Shown here piece by piece: positions 1 through 10,590 of a DNA stretch of 64,000 nt. The DNA lies in the NCBI GenBank assembly GCA_028583415.1, contig CM053265.1, positions 22,824,830-22,888,829 of the forward strand, given 5' to 3'. Source of the stretch: Protea cynaroides (taxonomy: Eukaryota; Streptophyta; Magnoliopsida; Proteales; Proteaceae). Below the pieces are notes generated by a model. That model was not told the DNA's origin, searched no databases, and saw only the letters and a list, made by a program, of their open reading frames with translations. Position numbers and translations under genes: made by a program. Position 1 is the first letter of the stretch, and each line of letters opens with the position of its first letter.

Positions 1-419
1 GTTTCAGACCTCGCACCGGTGACACCTTCAAGAATACTGTGCAGGTTGCGAGGGTGATAGAGTCCAGTCAGAGGGACAACTTCTTTGCTCAGAACAGGGG
101 AGTGAAGAGACCTGCTAGTGAGAGTTCGGGTGGCGGTAATACTAGACCATTCCGCCCATACAGGGCTCCGACTGCTGCAGTGCCTGCAAGGAACAATGCG
201 GCACCACCTGTGCCACCGAATGCCGTATACAACCTGAATATAAAATGTTTCAACTGCCAGCAAGTGGGTCATATTGCAAGGACCTGCACTCTACCTAAGA
301 AGCAACCGCCCCAGCAAGGAAGAGTTTATGCGGTCACCACTGAAGAGGCAGCTGCATCACCTGATGTGGTCACTAGTACGACTCTATCCCTTACTATTTG
401 GCTTATCTTTATCATTTGA
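1..419 (+). pseudogene. gag: gag C-terminal part of element A with zinc knuckle
   Basis: This is the 3' end of the capsid/nucleocapsid gene, which packages element RNA. The frame is open from 39 to the stop at 417-419 and includes VARVIESSQRDNFFAQNRG, a basic Ser/Gly-rich stretch, then an intact CX2CX4HX4C knuckle (CFNCQQVGHIARTC) at 246-287. The VYAVTTEEAAASPDVVT motif that follows recurs in elements B, C and G just before the gag-protease boundary. Gag stops here and protease restarts near 455 in another frame, the same arrangement as in B, C and G. The knuckle is complete, but the rest of gag cannot be judged because it is outside the window. Confidence 0.85.
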
Positions 420-454
420 GTATATGCGCATATAAAACTAAGGGATGATAGAAA

Positions 455-2551
455 ATTCCAGGAATTGTAAATGTAGCTAGTATACCCGCCAGAGTATTAT
501 TTGACTCTGGGGCCACGCACTCCTTTGTCTTGATTTCTTTTGGGAAGCGAATGGAGTTACCAATCAAGCATTTGAACCCAAGCTTGATAGTTCGCTCTCC
601 ACTAGGAGTCGAAGTGGCTTTGACCGAATATTATGGACCATGTACTGTATGTATTGAGGGCCGAGACTGAGAAACAAACCTAGTGCTACTCGAGATGGCA
701 GACTTTGATGTCATTTTGGGAATGGATTGGCTAGGCCATCATTCAGCCGTCCTTTTATGTGGTGAAAGGAAGCTTGTGCTTACTGACAAAAAGGGAAGGG
801 AATATAGCTTCACTGGGATCAGGCTATCTAGGAAGCGAAAGCTGATTCTCTCTACCCTAAAAGCCAAGCGATGCTTAGAAAAAGGGGGAGTGGGGTATCT
901 AGTATATGTAGTCGACATCACAGCAGAGTCACTCAAGATGGAAGATATAGATGTGGTTCGGGAGTTCCCAGATGTATTTCCAGAGGAGCTTCCAGGCTTA
1001 CCGTCGGACAGGGCTACAAAATTTTTAATAGATCTTATGCCAGGTTCGGCGCTGGTGTCCAAAGCACCATATAGGATGGCCCCGACCGAGTTAAAGGAGT
1101 TGAAGACCCAGTTACAAGAATTGTTGGATAAGGGTTTCATACGACCTAGCATATCACCTTGGGGAGCACCTATATTATTCGTCAAGAAGAAGGATGGAAG
1201 TGTAAGGCTGTGTATTGACTACTGTGAGCTGAACAAGTTAACGATCAAGAATCGGTATCCTTTGCCTAGGATCGATGATTTGTTCGATCAGCTGCAGGGT
1301 GCAAAGGTTTTCTTGAAGATTGATCTCCGATCGGGGTATCACCAACTGAAGATCAAGGCCGGAGATATTCCGAAGACTGCTTTCAGGACGAGGTATGGGC
1401 ATTATGAGTTCCTAGTTATGTCTTTCGGGTTGACCAATGCTCCAACATCGTTTATGGAACTGATGAACCGAATGTTTCATGATATGTTGGACACTTCGGT
1501 CATCGTATTCATCGATGACATATTGATCTACTCTAAGGACATGAAGACTCATACAACACATTTAAGGGCAGCCCTACAACGGTTGAGACAGGAGAAGCTT
1601 TATGCTAAGTTCAAGAAGTGTGAGTTTTGGCTGAAGGAAGTGGCTTTCTTGGGCCATGTTGTATCTGAAGACGGTATCAAGGTTGATCCAAGCAAGATAG
1701 CTGCTATAGTAGGATGGGAAGCACCAAAATCTGTTGCGGAAATTTGTAGTTTCCTTGGGTTGGCTGGTTATTATAGAAGATTCGTGGAAATTTACTCCAG
1801 GATCGCTGTTCCACTCACCAGATTGACCAAGAAGGGAGAGAAATTTATATGGATGGATGAGTGCGAGAAGTGCTTTCAGACTTTGAAGTCAAGACTAGTC
1901 TCTGCACCTATCTTGACCATCCCAGAACCAAGCGTACCGTTTACTTTATATACGGATGCTTCAGGGTTGGGTATTGGGTGTGTATTGATGCAAGGAGAAT
2001 AGGTGATTGCTTACGCATCAAGACAGTTAAAGGGGCATGAGAAGAACTATCCTACGCATGACTTGGAGCTAGCAACGGTTATTCACGCAATCAAGACTTG
2101 GAGACACTACTTGTATGGTGAGAAGTTTCAGATTAAGTCAGATCACAAGAGCTTAACTTATCTTTTCACTCAGAAGGATCTGAATATGAGACAGAGGAGA
2201 TGGCTGGAATTGTTGAAAGATTATGATTGTGACATCCAGTACCATCCGGGTAAAGCAAATGTGGTGGCCGACGCCTTAAGCAGGAAGTGGGCATCGAAAC
2301 CTGAGGCTGGACCAAGTACAAATGCTGCATTATGTGTCGCAGCTTCAAGTGCAATCGAAGGTGATGAAGAGTTTATTATAGAGACTACAGAAGATCCAGT
2401 TGAGCAAGGCTTAATTCATAAGTTCACCATGATGTTCGCAGCTTTGAAGATCTCACCGGATCTAGTTGATGAAGTCAAGGTAGCAATCCTACAGGGATCC
2501 TCATCTCAAGACAGTGCAAGAAGACTTAGAGAAGGGTACAAGCAATCCTGA
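455..2551 (+). pseudogene. pol: Protease, reverse transcriptase and RNase H of element A (broken)
   Basis: The aspartic protease site LFDSGATHSF is intact (DSGAT at 503-517). The conserved FDVILGMDWLGHH segment follows near 705-740. RT runs from about 940 (VVREFPDVFPEELPGLPSD) through FVKKKDGSVRLCIDY to the catalytic VFIDDIL (FIDD at 1508-1519). RNase H begins in TLYTDASGLGIG and continues to YHPGKANVVADALSRK (about 2240-2290). A TGA at 667-669 splits protease from the main frame, and a TAG at 2000-2002 cuts RNase H where element B has CAA. The enzyme would copy element RNA into cDNA inside virus-like particles, but this copy cannot make it in one piece. Confidence 0.9.
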
Positions 2552-3909
2552 CTTTACCTTGGATTCAGACAAGGTACTCAGGTATCGTGGACGGTTATGT
2601 ATACTTGAGAGCAAAGACTGCGATATCAGAGACAGAGTTATGACTGAAGCTCATTACACCCCATATTTGGTACATCCAGGAAGTACCAAAATATACCATG
2701 ATCTAAGAAGACTATATTGGTGGAGGGGTATAAAAGCAGATATAGCTCGTTTTGTGTTCCAGTGTCTGAATTGTCAAAAAGTTAAAGCGAAAAGGCGAGA
2801 GCCCGCGGGTTTACTACAGCCATTACCGAACCTCATGGAAGTGGGATTGCATTACTATGGTTTTGTTCTTGGCCTACCTTTGACACCAAGGTCGGTGGAT
2901 GCGGTTTGGGTTATAGTTGACCGACTCACCAAGGCACTCGATTTATTACGGTTAGACCTCGGTATACCATGGGCTGGCCAAGTTATATGTTGATAATATA
3001 GTCGACTTCATGGCATTCCGAGAGTATAGTATCCGACAGAGTCCCCGTTTTACATCAAAGTTCCGGGAAGGATTACGAAAGCTATGGGAACCAAGTTGAA
3101 GTTCGACAGATTTTCACCCTCGACGGATGGACGGTCGAGCGAACTATTCAATTTTTAGAAGATATGCTCGAGCTTGTGCAATAGATTTCAAGGGAGCTTG
3201 GGATGAGAAGCTATCACTTATCGAGTTAGACTTACAACAACGGTTATCGGGCTACAATTCGGATGGCCCCATATGAGCACTCTATAGGAAGAAGTGTCGT
3301 ACACCTCTATTATGGAACGAGGTGGGAGAAAGAAGAATTGTAGGACCGGAGTTTGTTGAAGAAACTTGCCGAGTGATTGACCAAATCAAGGAGAGGGTAA
3401 AGACAGCTCAAGTTCGACAGAAGCACTATGCGGATAATCGACGTCGAGATCTGGAGTTTACAGTGGGTGACAAAGTATTCTTGAAGGTGTCATCGGTGCG
3501 AGGTCTGAAACGGTTTGATAAGAAGGGGAAGCTTTGCCCCAGGTATGTGGGACCGTATGAGATATTGACCCGACGTGGTAATGTAGCATATCAATTGGCT
3601 CTACCACCATCTATGTCCAGTGTTCATAATGTGTTTCACGTATTATTACTGAAGAAGTATGTCAGAGATCCATCGCACATCTTGACCGTTGATCCCCCAG
3701 AATTGACTGAAGACTTAACTTTCGAAGTGGTGCCTGTAATGCTCTCAAGTCGAAAAGTTCAGCAACTTCGAACCAAGGATATCTATTATGTGAAGGTACA
3801 TTGGAGAAGCCAAAATGTGGAGGAAATTACTTGGGAAGAGGAGAGCGCGGTGAGGAAGGAGTACCCTAACCTTTTCGATGATCAAGGTACGTTCAAATTT
3901 CGAGGCTGA
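2514..3909 (+). pseudogene. pol: Integrase and pol C-terminus of element A (frameshifted)
   Basis: The HHCC zinc domain is readable at about 2645-2790 (HYTPYLVHPGSTKIYHDL, then CLNCQKVKA). The catalytic core between about 2830 and 3310 is broken by several small deletions and stops; element B shows the same region nearly whole. Reading resumes at 3322 (MGERRIVGPEFVEETCRV) and runs to 3909 through the integrase C-terminal domain and a chromodomain-like end (VKVHWRSQNVEEITWEEE, YPNLF). Such C-terminal modules can steer chromovirus integration to particular chromatin. Losing the core alone makes this integrase inactive. Confidence 0.88.
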
Positions 3910-3912
3910 AAT

Positions 3913-3988
3913 TTCTTTTAAGGGTGGGGGAGTTGTGAAACCTACATGCAAATTTTGGGGACAAAATTTCTTTTAAGGGTGGGGGAGT
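3913..3988 (+). other. Tandemly duplicated polypurine tract before the 3' LTR of A
   Basis: Two near-identical tracts (AAGGGTGGGGGAGT) lie about 60 bases apart. The first is followed by TGTGAAACCTA, which looks like a false LTR start. The second abuts the true LTR start TGTAAGACCC at 3989. The same doubling is seen in element B and in minus-strand remnant E. Confidence 0.85.
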
Positions 3989-4135
3989 TGTAAGACCCGT
4001 ACTCTGTAAACCCGGTCTAAACCTTGGTTTTGTGTCGTAGCAGGTCTTCCGATCATCACCGGGCCAGGCGGGACAAGCGGATGACAAACAAGTATGAAAT
4101 CGGACCAAAGACGACCAATAGTCATCATTTTATAT

Positions 4136-4880
4136 TGACCGGTCGATGGTACCGGTCTTGGTACCGGTCGACTGGTATGGCTTGCGCAGCTAAGTGCGAG
4201 AATCTGGAAATTTGTCTCTGCGGGTCCCATTTTCCTGATTTCGAATCCTAGAAGTTTCCTAATCCTAGTAGGGTTACTAAACCCTAAATCTAGCCTATAA
4301 ATACACCCTTAAGCCTCCTCAAATCCTTTCCATTGTCTCTCACAAACCCTAGAGAAGAGAAAGAGGTTGGAAAGGAGAAGGAGCTAGGAAGAAGAAGAAG
4401 GTGCTGCCATTACCGTTCGACGAAGCTCATGCTACGCCAGTCAACGGTAAGTGTTTTAACTATTCTTCTTATCCTATGTTAGTTGTGTGGGTGGATCAAT
4501 ACCATGCAAAGTAGGTATTGATCTAAAATCCTAAATTGTCCAATAAACCCTAAGTTGCCGTCAAACCCTAGATTCGAGTTTTGAGATGATATTCATCGAA
4601 ACGAGACTTGAATGAGTTGGGGATAACTCTAACTCCAAGTTTAGACTTAGAATGGATAGGAGAAACCTTGGAAATCCATGGAGGATGATCGATGGCAGTC
4701 GAAAACCCATGTATGGTCTTTCGGAGACATACCGGTCGACTATACCGGTTGCACATGGTGCGACCGGTATGTTGCCACCGGTATCCCTCGGGAGCCTGGT
4801 CTGTGGGGACCGGCTGACCATACCGGTCACCAGTCTTCCCCACAGAGCTGCGACCGGTACATGCCACCGGTCAGCTCTGT
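4136..4880 (+). promoter_or_regulatory. Paired ACCGGT/GGTCGAC motif clusters flanking the promoter of LTR A
   Basis: Cluster 1 (about 4136-4180) lies in U3 upstream of the TATA box; cluster 2 (about 4725-4880) lies in intron 1, about 400 bases past the start. Each is a run of short palindromic units built on ACCGGT and GGTCGAC in both orientations, with flanking TATACC and GCGACC. The density far exceeds the AT-rich surroundings. B, C and E carry the same pair. A binding-site function is inference. Confidence 0.6.
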
Positions 4881-5899
4881 GAGGGTTTGTAACCGTGTTG
4901 GTTTTCGACCAACATGAAACCCTAAACAATATATTCTAATGAGACCCTAATAATATTGTAGGACTTTGTGACATATCGTTTGGACCTTGCGACGTGGAGC
5001 AAGTTATCGAACGAGCGTCAGGTAAGGGAATCTGACCTAAACCTAATAATTAATTGACAGTAAGTTGTTGTTAATTACCTGATTATATATGATGTGATGT
5101 TTGTGCATATTCACATGCCATCCTTTACTCTCAGTTATTATTATTGTTCATGCATGGATAGGAATGTGATTGTTAAGCATGTGATTATTTTCGTTAGTGT
5201 GTGGAGTGGGGCATGGGCCTGGGATCGCTCCTCACACTAGCACCTTTTGTAGTATTCTGTCTTAACATACTTGGTACGGGTGGGGCATTAGGGGAAGATC
5301 GTGGTACGGTGGTCTCCGATATTGATGTTGGCCTGGCCATGGTTATGTGGCATTGTGGTCTCCGAGGTCAACGCTGGCTTGCCCACGATGCTTTAGCTCT
5401 ATCTCTATGCCGTAGGGAGTTATGTTGGGATAGGGTCTACCGTATTGGTTCTATCCTAGTGGGTTAGTTACGGATAGGGCATCAGGGGAGGTGTGGGAAT
5501 GCCTTAGCTCTATCTCTATGCCGTAGACGGCTGTGTCTTTGGGATAGAGCGTACATTGATGACATATAGGATTGGTTAGTTTGCGAGCCCGGTTTGCGAG
5601 CCCCGGCAGTAGGGGCTTAGGTACTGGTATGGGTAGAGTATCAGGGGAGGTACGTGGGTAACTTAGCTCTATCTCTATTCCATGATGGGTGCATGTGGGC
5701 CGATGGGGGTGTGAACCATGAGGTGCCACAGACTCGTGTATAGAGGTGCGGGGGCCACCAAACCTTTCTATAGCACATTACAAACTTAAAACCAGACCAC
5801 TGCATAAAATGATTGTTACTCATGCATAATATTGTGAAACTGTCTGATTGTCTTCTTGGCTGTGTTGTGAGCTCACCCTTTGTACGTACATTGTTTTAG

Positions 5900-6037
5900 A
5901 TGTTGATGCAGGTTACACTGTGGATGATTGATTACATGAATGCCCCGGCTTATGGTGATGTTGCTGCTCTGGGTGCACAGGCAGGAGAGGACGAGCATGA
6001 TGCTTCATGCGAGTGCCCTTTCTGCGTGTACCTTTGA
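5900..6037 (+). pseudogene. LTR mini-gene, last exon, copy in LTR A (frameshifted)
   Basis: The acceptor TTTTAG at 5894-5899 is followed by the DVDAGYTVD reading, then a small insertion (GATTGATTAC for GACTAT) breaks the frame. Further on, the original frame resumes with MNAPAYGDVAAL and the terminal SCECPFCVYL and stop. Upstream exons are present: exon 1 ends at 4446 (ACG/GTAAGT) and exon 2 is 4962-5021 (GLCDISFGPCD...). Both stay open and in phase. Only the last exon is damaged. Confidence 0.6.
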
Positions 6038-6319
6038 TTGGTTTTTCTTTATTTATTTTTCTTATTTTCGATTGGATTAAAGGGATGTAATGATATTATT
6101 TTATGTGTTTGAATTTGGATAATTGGATATTTATTTAAGTTATCAATAGATACTCAGTTCATTTTATTTAAAGTCTTCCGCTGTATATTTATATTCTGAT
6201 TGTGGTTGTGTAATGGTTTGTATGAGTGGACACGGCCTATTCAAAATCCTGGTGTGAACCGTTGGTTCAATGGCGGTTCACTCACATCATTCTGGTTGGA
6301 TCAGAATTGGGATGTGACA

Positions 6320-6900
6320 TAAAATATCATCAATATACACTATACAAAAATCGAGATTAGAGAAGATGCTGTCCATCCATCTCTGAAAAACTTACGGTGC
6401 ATTACATAAGCCAAAGGGCATAACTGTCCATTGGTAGTGTTTATAATAAGAGGTACTAAAGGCGGTCAATGATTTTGACTCGTCCGTTAATTTTACTTGC
6501 CAAAATCCAGATTTACAATCGAATTTACTATGAATACTAGCGTCTCAAAGTTTATTAATCAAGACGTCTTTTTGTGGGATAAAATAGCCATCAAAGATAA
6601 GATGCTTATTTAGACTCGTATAATTAATGACCATCTGGCTTTCCCACGTTTTATCTCAGCATGATTTCTTACGAGAAATGCTGGGCAAGAGTGAGGGCTT
6701 GATGTGGGTTCAATAAGTCCTTTATCTAATAATTCTTTGAGTTGGTTATCAAATTCTTGGATATCGTGAAGTGTATATATGATGGGATTAACTCGAATGA
6801 CCTTGGTTGGATCATTAAGTTTTAATGTGTAATATCGGGGAGATCGATCCCATAATTGCAGGGGATTTTTACTAAAATTATCTTTTAATTTAGGAAACAT
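6320..6900 (-). pseudogene. Pararetroviral reverse transcriptase, N-terminal half, cut after YIDD
   Basis: The segment at 6900-6610 reads as a caulimovirid RT start: YTLHDIQEFDNQLKELLDKG, then a Pro/Ser-rich stretch and ARW near the substrate-binding loop. Further left, about 6420-6380, a PFGLCNAP-like block is recognisable, and YIDD is encoded at 6326-6337. Frameshifts separate these blocks. Element A's LTR begins six bases beyond the YIDD codons, so the thumb and RNase H are missing here. The enzyme would have converted pregenomic RNA to DNA. Confidence 0.82.
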
Positions 6901-7213
6901 CCAATGTGTCCCATCAAGGGTTAGAATTTTATGAGGGAATTGTGTAAATCCGATCTCTCATTTGTTAACATGATGTGGTAAAATCGGTATTTTTACCTGT
7001 TTATTGGTGGTAAAGATAATATTATGTTTATGCCATTCCATTGAGGTATAAACGTGTGAAATTATTTCCTAAGATGAAATCGCCGTGCATGATAGGAAAA
7101 CAAAGTATTTTAGGAATAATAAAATTTTCATTTCTTAAAATTACGGGTACATTTTTGGCCTTGTATTCTAAAAATGTGGGATGCCCGCCAATGGCTGGGA
7201 TCAGCTTTATCCA

Positions 7214-7552
7214 CTATTCAGTGGGTAAAGATTGCCATCTACCGCAGCAAGTTGTTGCTCCAGTATCTAGCAACACATCCAAAGTATATGATTTATAAAA
7301 TGGAAAGTGAAATTTTGCTTGGACATATAAATATTTTTTCTTACTTTGTTTAGCAGAAAATATATATTCATCATCATCGATGAACGTCTGATGATAAATA
7401 GCAAATGTTTTAAGTGTGTCAGTGTCAACGAGGAGTCCTTTACCTTTAGAGGAAGTGGATCCGGATTCTAATCGGATAGGGATCTGAACCATTTTAGTGG
7501 CAATGGATTTGGGTTCCTCTATTTTTAAAGGAGAATTATACTGAGGCAACAT
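7214..7552 (-). pseudogene. Pararetroviral aspartic protease region
   Basis: The 112-residue frame ends in a retropepsin-type active site, LDVLLDTGATTCC, with DTGA encoded around 7256-7270. This segment normally leads into the RT of plant pararetroviruses and cuts the polyprotein. The frame stops at 7214, shortly after the active site, and the protease-RT link (7213-6901) is broken. It begins at a Met at 7552, which is probably internal to an older, longer polyprotein. Confidence 0.7.
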
Positions 7553-7611
7553 TTTCTATTTCTCAGAAAATTATCGTTGAAAATAAAGATTTGTTCCTGA
7601 AGCTACTATTT

Positions 7612-8236
7612 CTAGTGTGGGAAATTTTGTTCTTCTTTAGAAATAATGTCATCTAGTAACCATTGTTTTGGTATATGAAGATCATGCCAGTTAATTAAGC
7701 GAGGTTGAATTTCCGTTTCAAAAGGTTTAGGTTCAAAAATTTCAACTATGCGCTTATATATTGGCTTAATTGAAGTTTTTGCCACATTAGTCAATTCATG
7801 AATAGCTGTCCATGAGATTGTTAAGTTTTCTCTGTTTGATTCATTCCTAGTCCATCGGTTTTTATACGGAGGACTAAGGTATCTTCGATGTTAGGTTTTG
7901 TGACAAAAACAAAATAATTTGGTTTTATTCTAAACCAAATATTTCCAACCACAAGATTGGAGTCTATTCCTCGTATCAAGGCTGATGCAGGATTCTCAAT
8001 GAATCGTTTGTCAAAGAGAAATGCTAGGATAGGGGTGTCAATTCCTTGTCTAAATAAAGCTGTAATTTCGATTTGAATGACTCCAATATGAATATATCGG
8101 ATTTAAGGGTGTTTTTTACACAATCGCATAATTTTTTCTTTGTTGAAAAGTTTAATTTCAATTTTAGAATTTTTAGTGAGTTGAGCAGTGGTGTTTCCGC
8201 TTGCTTGCTCAAATATCTAGTTGACCAAAATGGCAC
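7612..8236 (-). pseudogene. Movement-protein-like segment (frameshifted)
   Basis: Two short frames (8236-8024 and 7794-7612) with the broken stretch between them cover a region whose minus-strand reading, about 8090-7850, has the hydrophobic VIQIEIT... and R-x-GID-x-PI pattern and the later GNIWF-like block typical of the 30K-superfamily movement proteins of Caulimoviridae. Such proteins form tubules through plasmodesmata. The assignment rests on short motifs read across frameshifts, so it is tentative. Its place between coat and protease is what suggests a cavemo-/solendovirus-like order. Confidence 0.5.
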
Positions 8237-9452
8237 CTTAGATAAACGATAAACCTCTTCTTTTCTAATGGTTTTATGTTTTCATACTTAGAAAAATCAA
8301 CAACCATATCTTCTTGGATATAGTTGGATAAGTGAACTTGATCTGTTTCGTCAGGTGGGGCTTGTTCAAAACATTCATCATGGTTGATTGATTCATGGTC
8401 GTCTGATGAAATAGAGACATCTAATGTTTTGAATTCAAAGATTCCATCTGACTCGGAACAGGAATCAGAATCGATTTCATTGACCAACTCATACAGTATT
8501 TTTGAAGAGTTAGTAATGTCGTCTCCAAAAATAATTTCAAGATTTTTTACTTCTAATTGTTTTACCATTTTACGGGTGTCTTTGTTTTTTTGAAGAAATT
8601 TATTAGCATAATGGTCCTCTTCATTATAGGCATAACAACAACAGGTTTTTGTCTTGTTGGTAGGGTTAGATTTTCTAACATATTTTTTCTGTTTAAAAAA
8701 TCTATTTTGTAGATTAAATCTTTTCCACTTATAAGGCGTCTAAACGGTTTCATGGGTTTAGATATTTTATAAGATTTTTGTTTTTTCTTAGTGTAGGTTT
8801 TTTCGCATCCAAATTCCCAATTATTTTTAATTAGGGATTTACAGAAACCTGGATTAAGTTTCTTCTTTAATTGTTTGGCAGCTCTTGCATCCAAACAATG
8901 ATTAATTAATTATTGATAAACATAATTAATCTGATTTCCTAAAGTAGCTGTACTTTCTGTGTCAAGACAGAATTTAGGATAATTATTTTTGCAAATCGTA
9001 TCCCAAGGATGGGGTAATTTAGCAAAGAATTGAGACAACCAGTGTTTGGTTAAGGCTTCTGATAAAAGGTGATAATATTGTTGAAATGCTTTAGAAAATT
9101 CTTTAAAGCTATTCATGTTACATAGCTTGAGCTTGGATAAAGAATAGGTAATATCTTCCGCCGTTTGTTCATCGGATCTGATTCCGCAAAACTCATTTTT
9201 AAGGAGTTTTACTATATCAGATAACAATGCATCAAAGGACTTCATCGAGTTTTGAAGAAGTTCTTTAGCAGCTTGTCCTTTGGGAGTACTTTCCCATTGT
9301 TTGAGAAAGTGAAGAATAAAACCTTGGAGGGTTCCGCTAATCCAATCTAAGAATTTTTTTCCTAGACCATGTAGATTCAAAGCTGGTGATGACAATAGAC
9401 AAAGATTGTGCCCAATCATCAATGGCAGATGCGTATCTTTTAAAAGGGACAT
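8209..9452 (-). pseudogene. Coat-protein-like region with basic tract and degenerate zinc finger
   Basis: The 180-residue frame 9452-8910 has the pattern of caulimovirid coat proteins: W-x-S at an N-terminal helix, L..L..C.M..FKEF...FQQYYHLLSEA and LPHPWDTI. The next frame (8894-8562) is strongly basic (KKKQKSYK), as expected for the RNA-binding coat C-terminus. It then runs into a CX2C-type finger near 8650-8600 whose second Cys reads Tyr. An acidic Ser/Asp/Glu-rich frame (8568-8209) follows. Frames change at about 8900 and 8565. The protein would package the genome; here it is interrupted. Confidence 0.65.
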
Positions 9453-9482
9453 GTGTTAGGTCTAAATAGGTGCCGCCTAAAG

Positions 9483-10340
9483 CTACGTTCCTTTGTTAAG
9501 ATCCTCTTTTTGGGTCATGAAAACAGGAGGATTTGGTACAAATTCTTTTGAATCATCTGTAGCTTTCAGATGTTCAGTGAAATCATCCTCGGTTGTTCGA
9601 GGTTGAAAATCTTCATTGGTGTCAAGATGATCTTTGTCACCTATTTTTCGTTTGCCTTTCCTAGTATAGTCTGGTTCCATGTCGGACTCAGTTTCTAACT
9701 CAGTAGTAGACTCAGTGTCTGAGCTTTTGCTGGGCGAGTCTATCCTTCGTGGATTCCATGACGAGGTATCGGCCATGTAAAGATTATTAGGGGGAGGAAA
9801 GTTTCTAGAACTATTAGGGTGATTTTTTGTTGAAGATTCAGTTTGAATCTTTCTTGATGTGTCGGCTATTAGTTTAGCCTTGTCAGTATTGGTAAAAATT
9901 TCATCCAGAACCTTTTTTGATACTAGAATTAACTCATCGTCTTCTACAAATAAAACTTCTGAAGGGTTTTCGTCTGTCTCAGTCTCTTCAGAGGGGTTTT
10001 CCTCAAAAAGATTATAATGATGTTGCTTAAATACTGTTTCATGTTCGATATAAAGCTGTTGCATCATGGTCACTAATTTTCGTTTTTTAGAAAATTCAGG
10101 TTCTTCTTTAAACCATTTTTTCCAATAGTCTATTATTTCTTTTAAAGAAAGAAATTGTGAAAGAGTAGTTGGTTTTTCCGTAGTTAGGGGTTTCAAAGAT
10201 TCGGCATTTTCATAATACCACACAGTTCGGTGGGATGTGGAGAAAACAGGAATTTCGTCGGGAAAATTTTTGTTTAAAATTTTATCCAATTTTTGGTCCA
10301 GCCGATTGATTGTCTCTTTGGTCTCTTGGTTGAGATCCAA
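9483..10340 (-). CDS. Acidic 285-residue protein of the pararetrovirus-like sequence, function unknown
   Basis: This is the longest uninterrupted frame of the insert, starting MDLNQETKETINRLDQKLDK (a likely coiled-coil helix) and ending 30 bases before the next Met (9452). The middle is rich in Glu, Asp and Ser (EENPSEETETDENPSE). The C-terminal third has a basic KGKRK patch amid acidic residues. An acidic lead ahead of the coat core is common in Caulimoviridae, where the coat precursor has acidic ends, so this may be the N-terminal part of the coat polyprotein. No domain is recognised with certainty. Being open over 285 codons among wrecked neighbours is notable. Confidence 0.5.
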   Translation of the reverse strand: MDLNQETKETINRLDQKLDKILNKNFPDEIPVFSTSHRTVWYYENAESLKPLTTEKPTTLSQFLSLKEIIDYWKKWFKEEPEFSKKRKLVTMMQQLYIEHETVFKQHHYNLFEENPSEETETDENPSEVLFVEDDELILVSKKVLDEIFTNTDKAKLIADTSRKIQTESSTKNHPNSSRNFPPPNNLYMADTSSWNPRRIDSPSKSSDTESTTELETESDMEPDYTRKGKRKIGDKDHLDTNEDFQPRTTEDDFTEHLKATDDSKEFVPNPPVFMTQKEDLNKGT

Positions 10341-10389
10341 GTCTATTATAGAACCAAGTTGGCTTACTTGATCCTTGACTAGGATAACT

Positions 10390-10590
10390 TCATTTTAAAT
10401 ATGAACAACTTTTTTTGTCGATTTTACGAAAGAAAGTAAAAGATAAATCTAATTGCATATTAACTGTGCCACTTATAGCGGGCAATTTTTCATTTCTTGT
10501 TTTTAATATATGAGTACTATGAGCATACTTTGTACTCTTAACACCACATAAATTTGCTATGCATTCACAGCTTCCTAGATCTGTTGCCAT
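10390..10590 (-). CDS. Small 66-residue ORF downstream of the pararetroviral leader, unknown
   Basis: The frame begins MATDLGSCECIANLCGVKS and ends 50 bases before the 285-residue frame. It contains four cysteines in its first half and a basic end (RKIDKKSC). It follows the long leader, where such viruses often carry short ORFs. It could equally be the truncated start of a longer protein. Nothing in it is diagnostic. Confidence 0.3.
   Translation of the reverse strand: MATDLGSCECIANLCGVKSTKYAHSTHILKTRNEKLPAISGTVNMQLDLSFTFFRKIDKKSCSYLK

Larger units (their letters stand above)
1..6319 (+). mobile_element. Element A, Ty3/gypsy (Tekay/Del-like) retrotransposon, LTR family 1; 5' part outside window
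   Basis: The order gag tail, protease, reverse transcriptase, RNase H, integrase, polypurine tract and LTR is that of a Ty3/gypsy element. The RT wording (PWGAPILFVKKKDGS, RYGHYEFLVMSFGLTNAP) and the YPNLF pol terminus fit plant chromoviruses of the Tekay/Del group. The 5' LTR and gag start lie left of the window. The 3' LTR ends at 6319, directly against a minus-strand pararetrovirus-like reverse transcriptase, so A inserted into that older sequence. The right target-site copy should be 6320-6324 (TAAAA); its partner is outside the window. Confidence 0.93.
3989..6319 (+). repeat. 3' LTR of element A (family 1)
   Basis: The LTR starts TGTAAGACCC directly after the polypurine tract and ends GGATGTGACA, giving 2331 bp. 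A TATA box (TATAAATA, 4296-4303) places the transcript start near 4330, so U3 is only about 340 bp and most of the LTR is transcribed. It matches both LTRs of element B along its whole length. It holds two ACCGGTCGAC-type motif clusters, the repeated ATCAGGGG...AGCTCTATCTCTAT blocks and a copy of the LTR mini-gene. Two short hairpins precede the end. Confidence 0.93.

Noticed and set aside
739..1185. Long minus-strand frame across protease-RT of A
   Set aside because: It is the complement of the pol frame, has no domain of its own, and is not kept in B or G.
4652..4917. Overlapping frames in the ACCGGT-rich LTR section
   Set aside because: They follow the repeated motif units, shift between copies and end at different places; low stop density here reflects base composition.
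9483..10340. The 285-residue open frame as a host gene
   Set aside because: It lies in order and strand with pararetroviral leader, coat and protease regions, and its acidic composition fits that setting.
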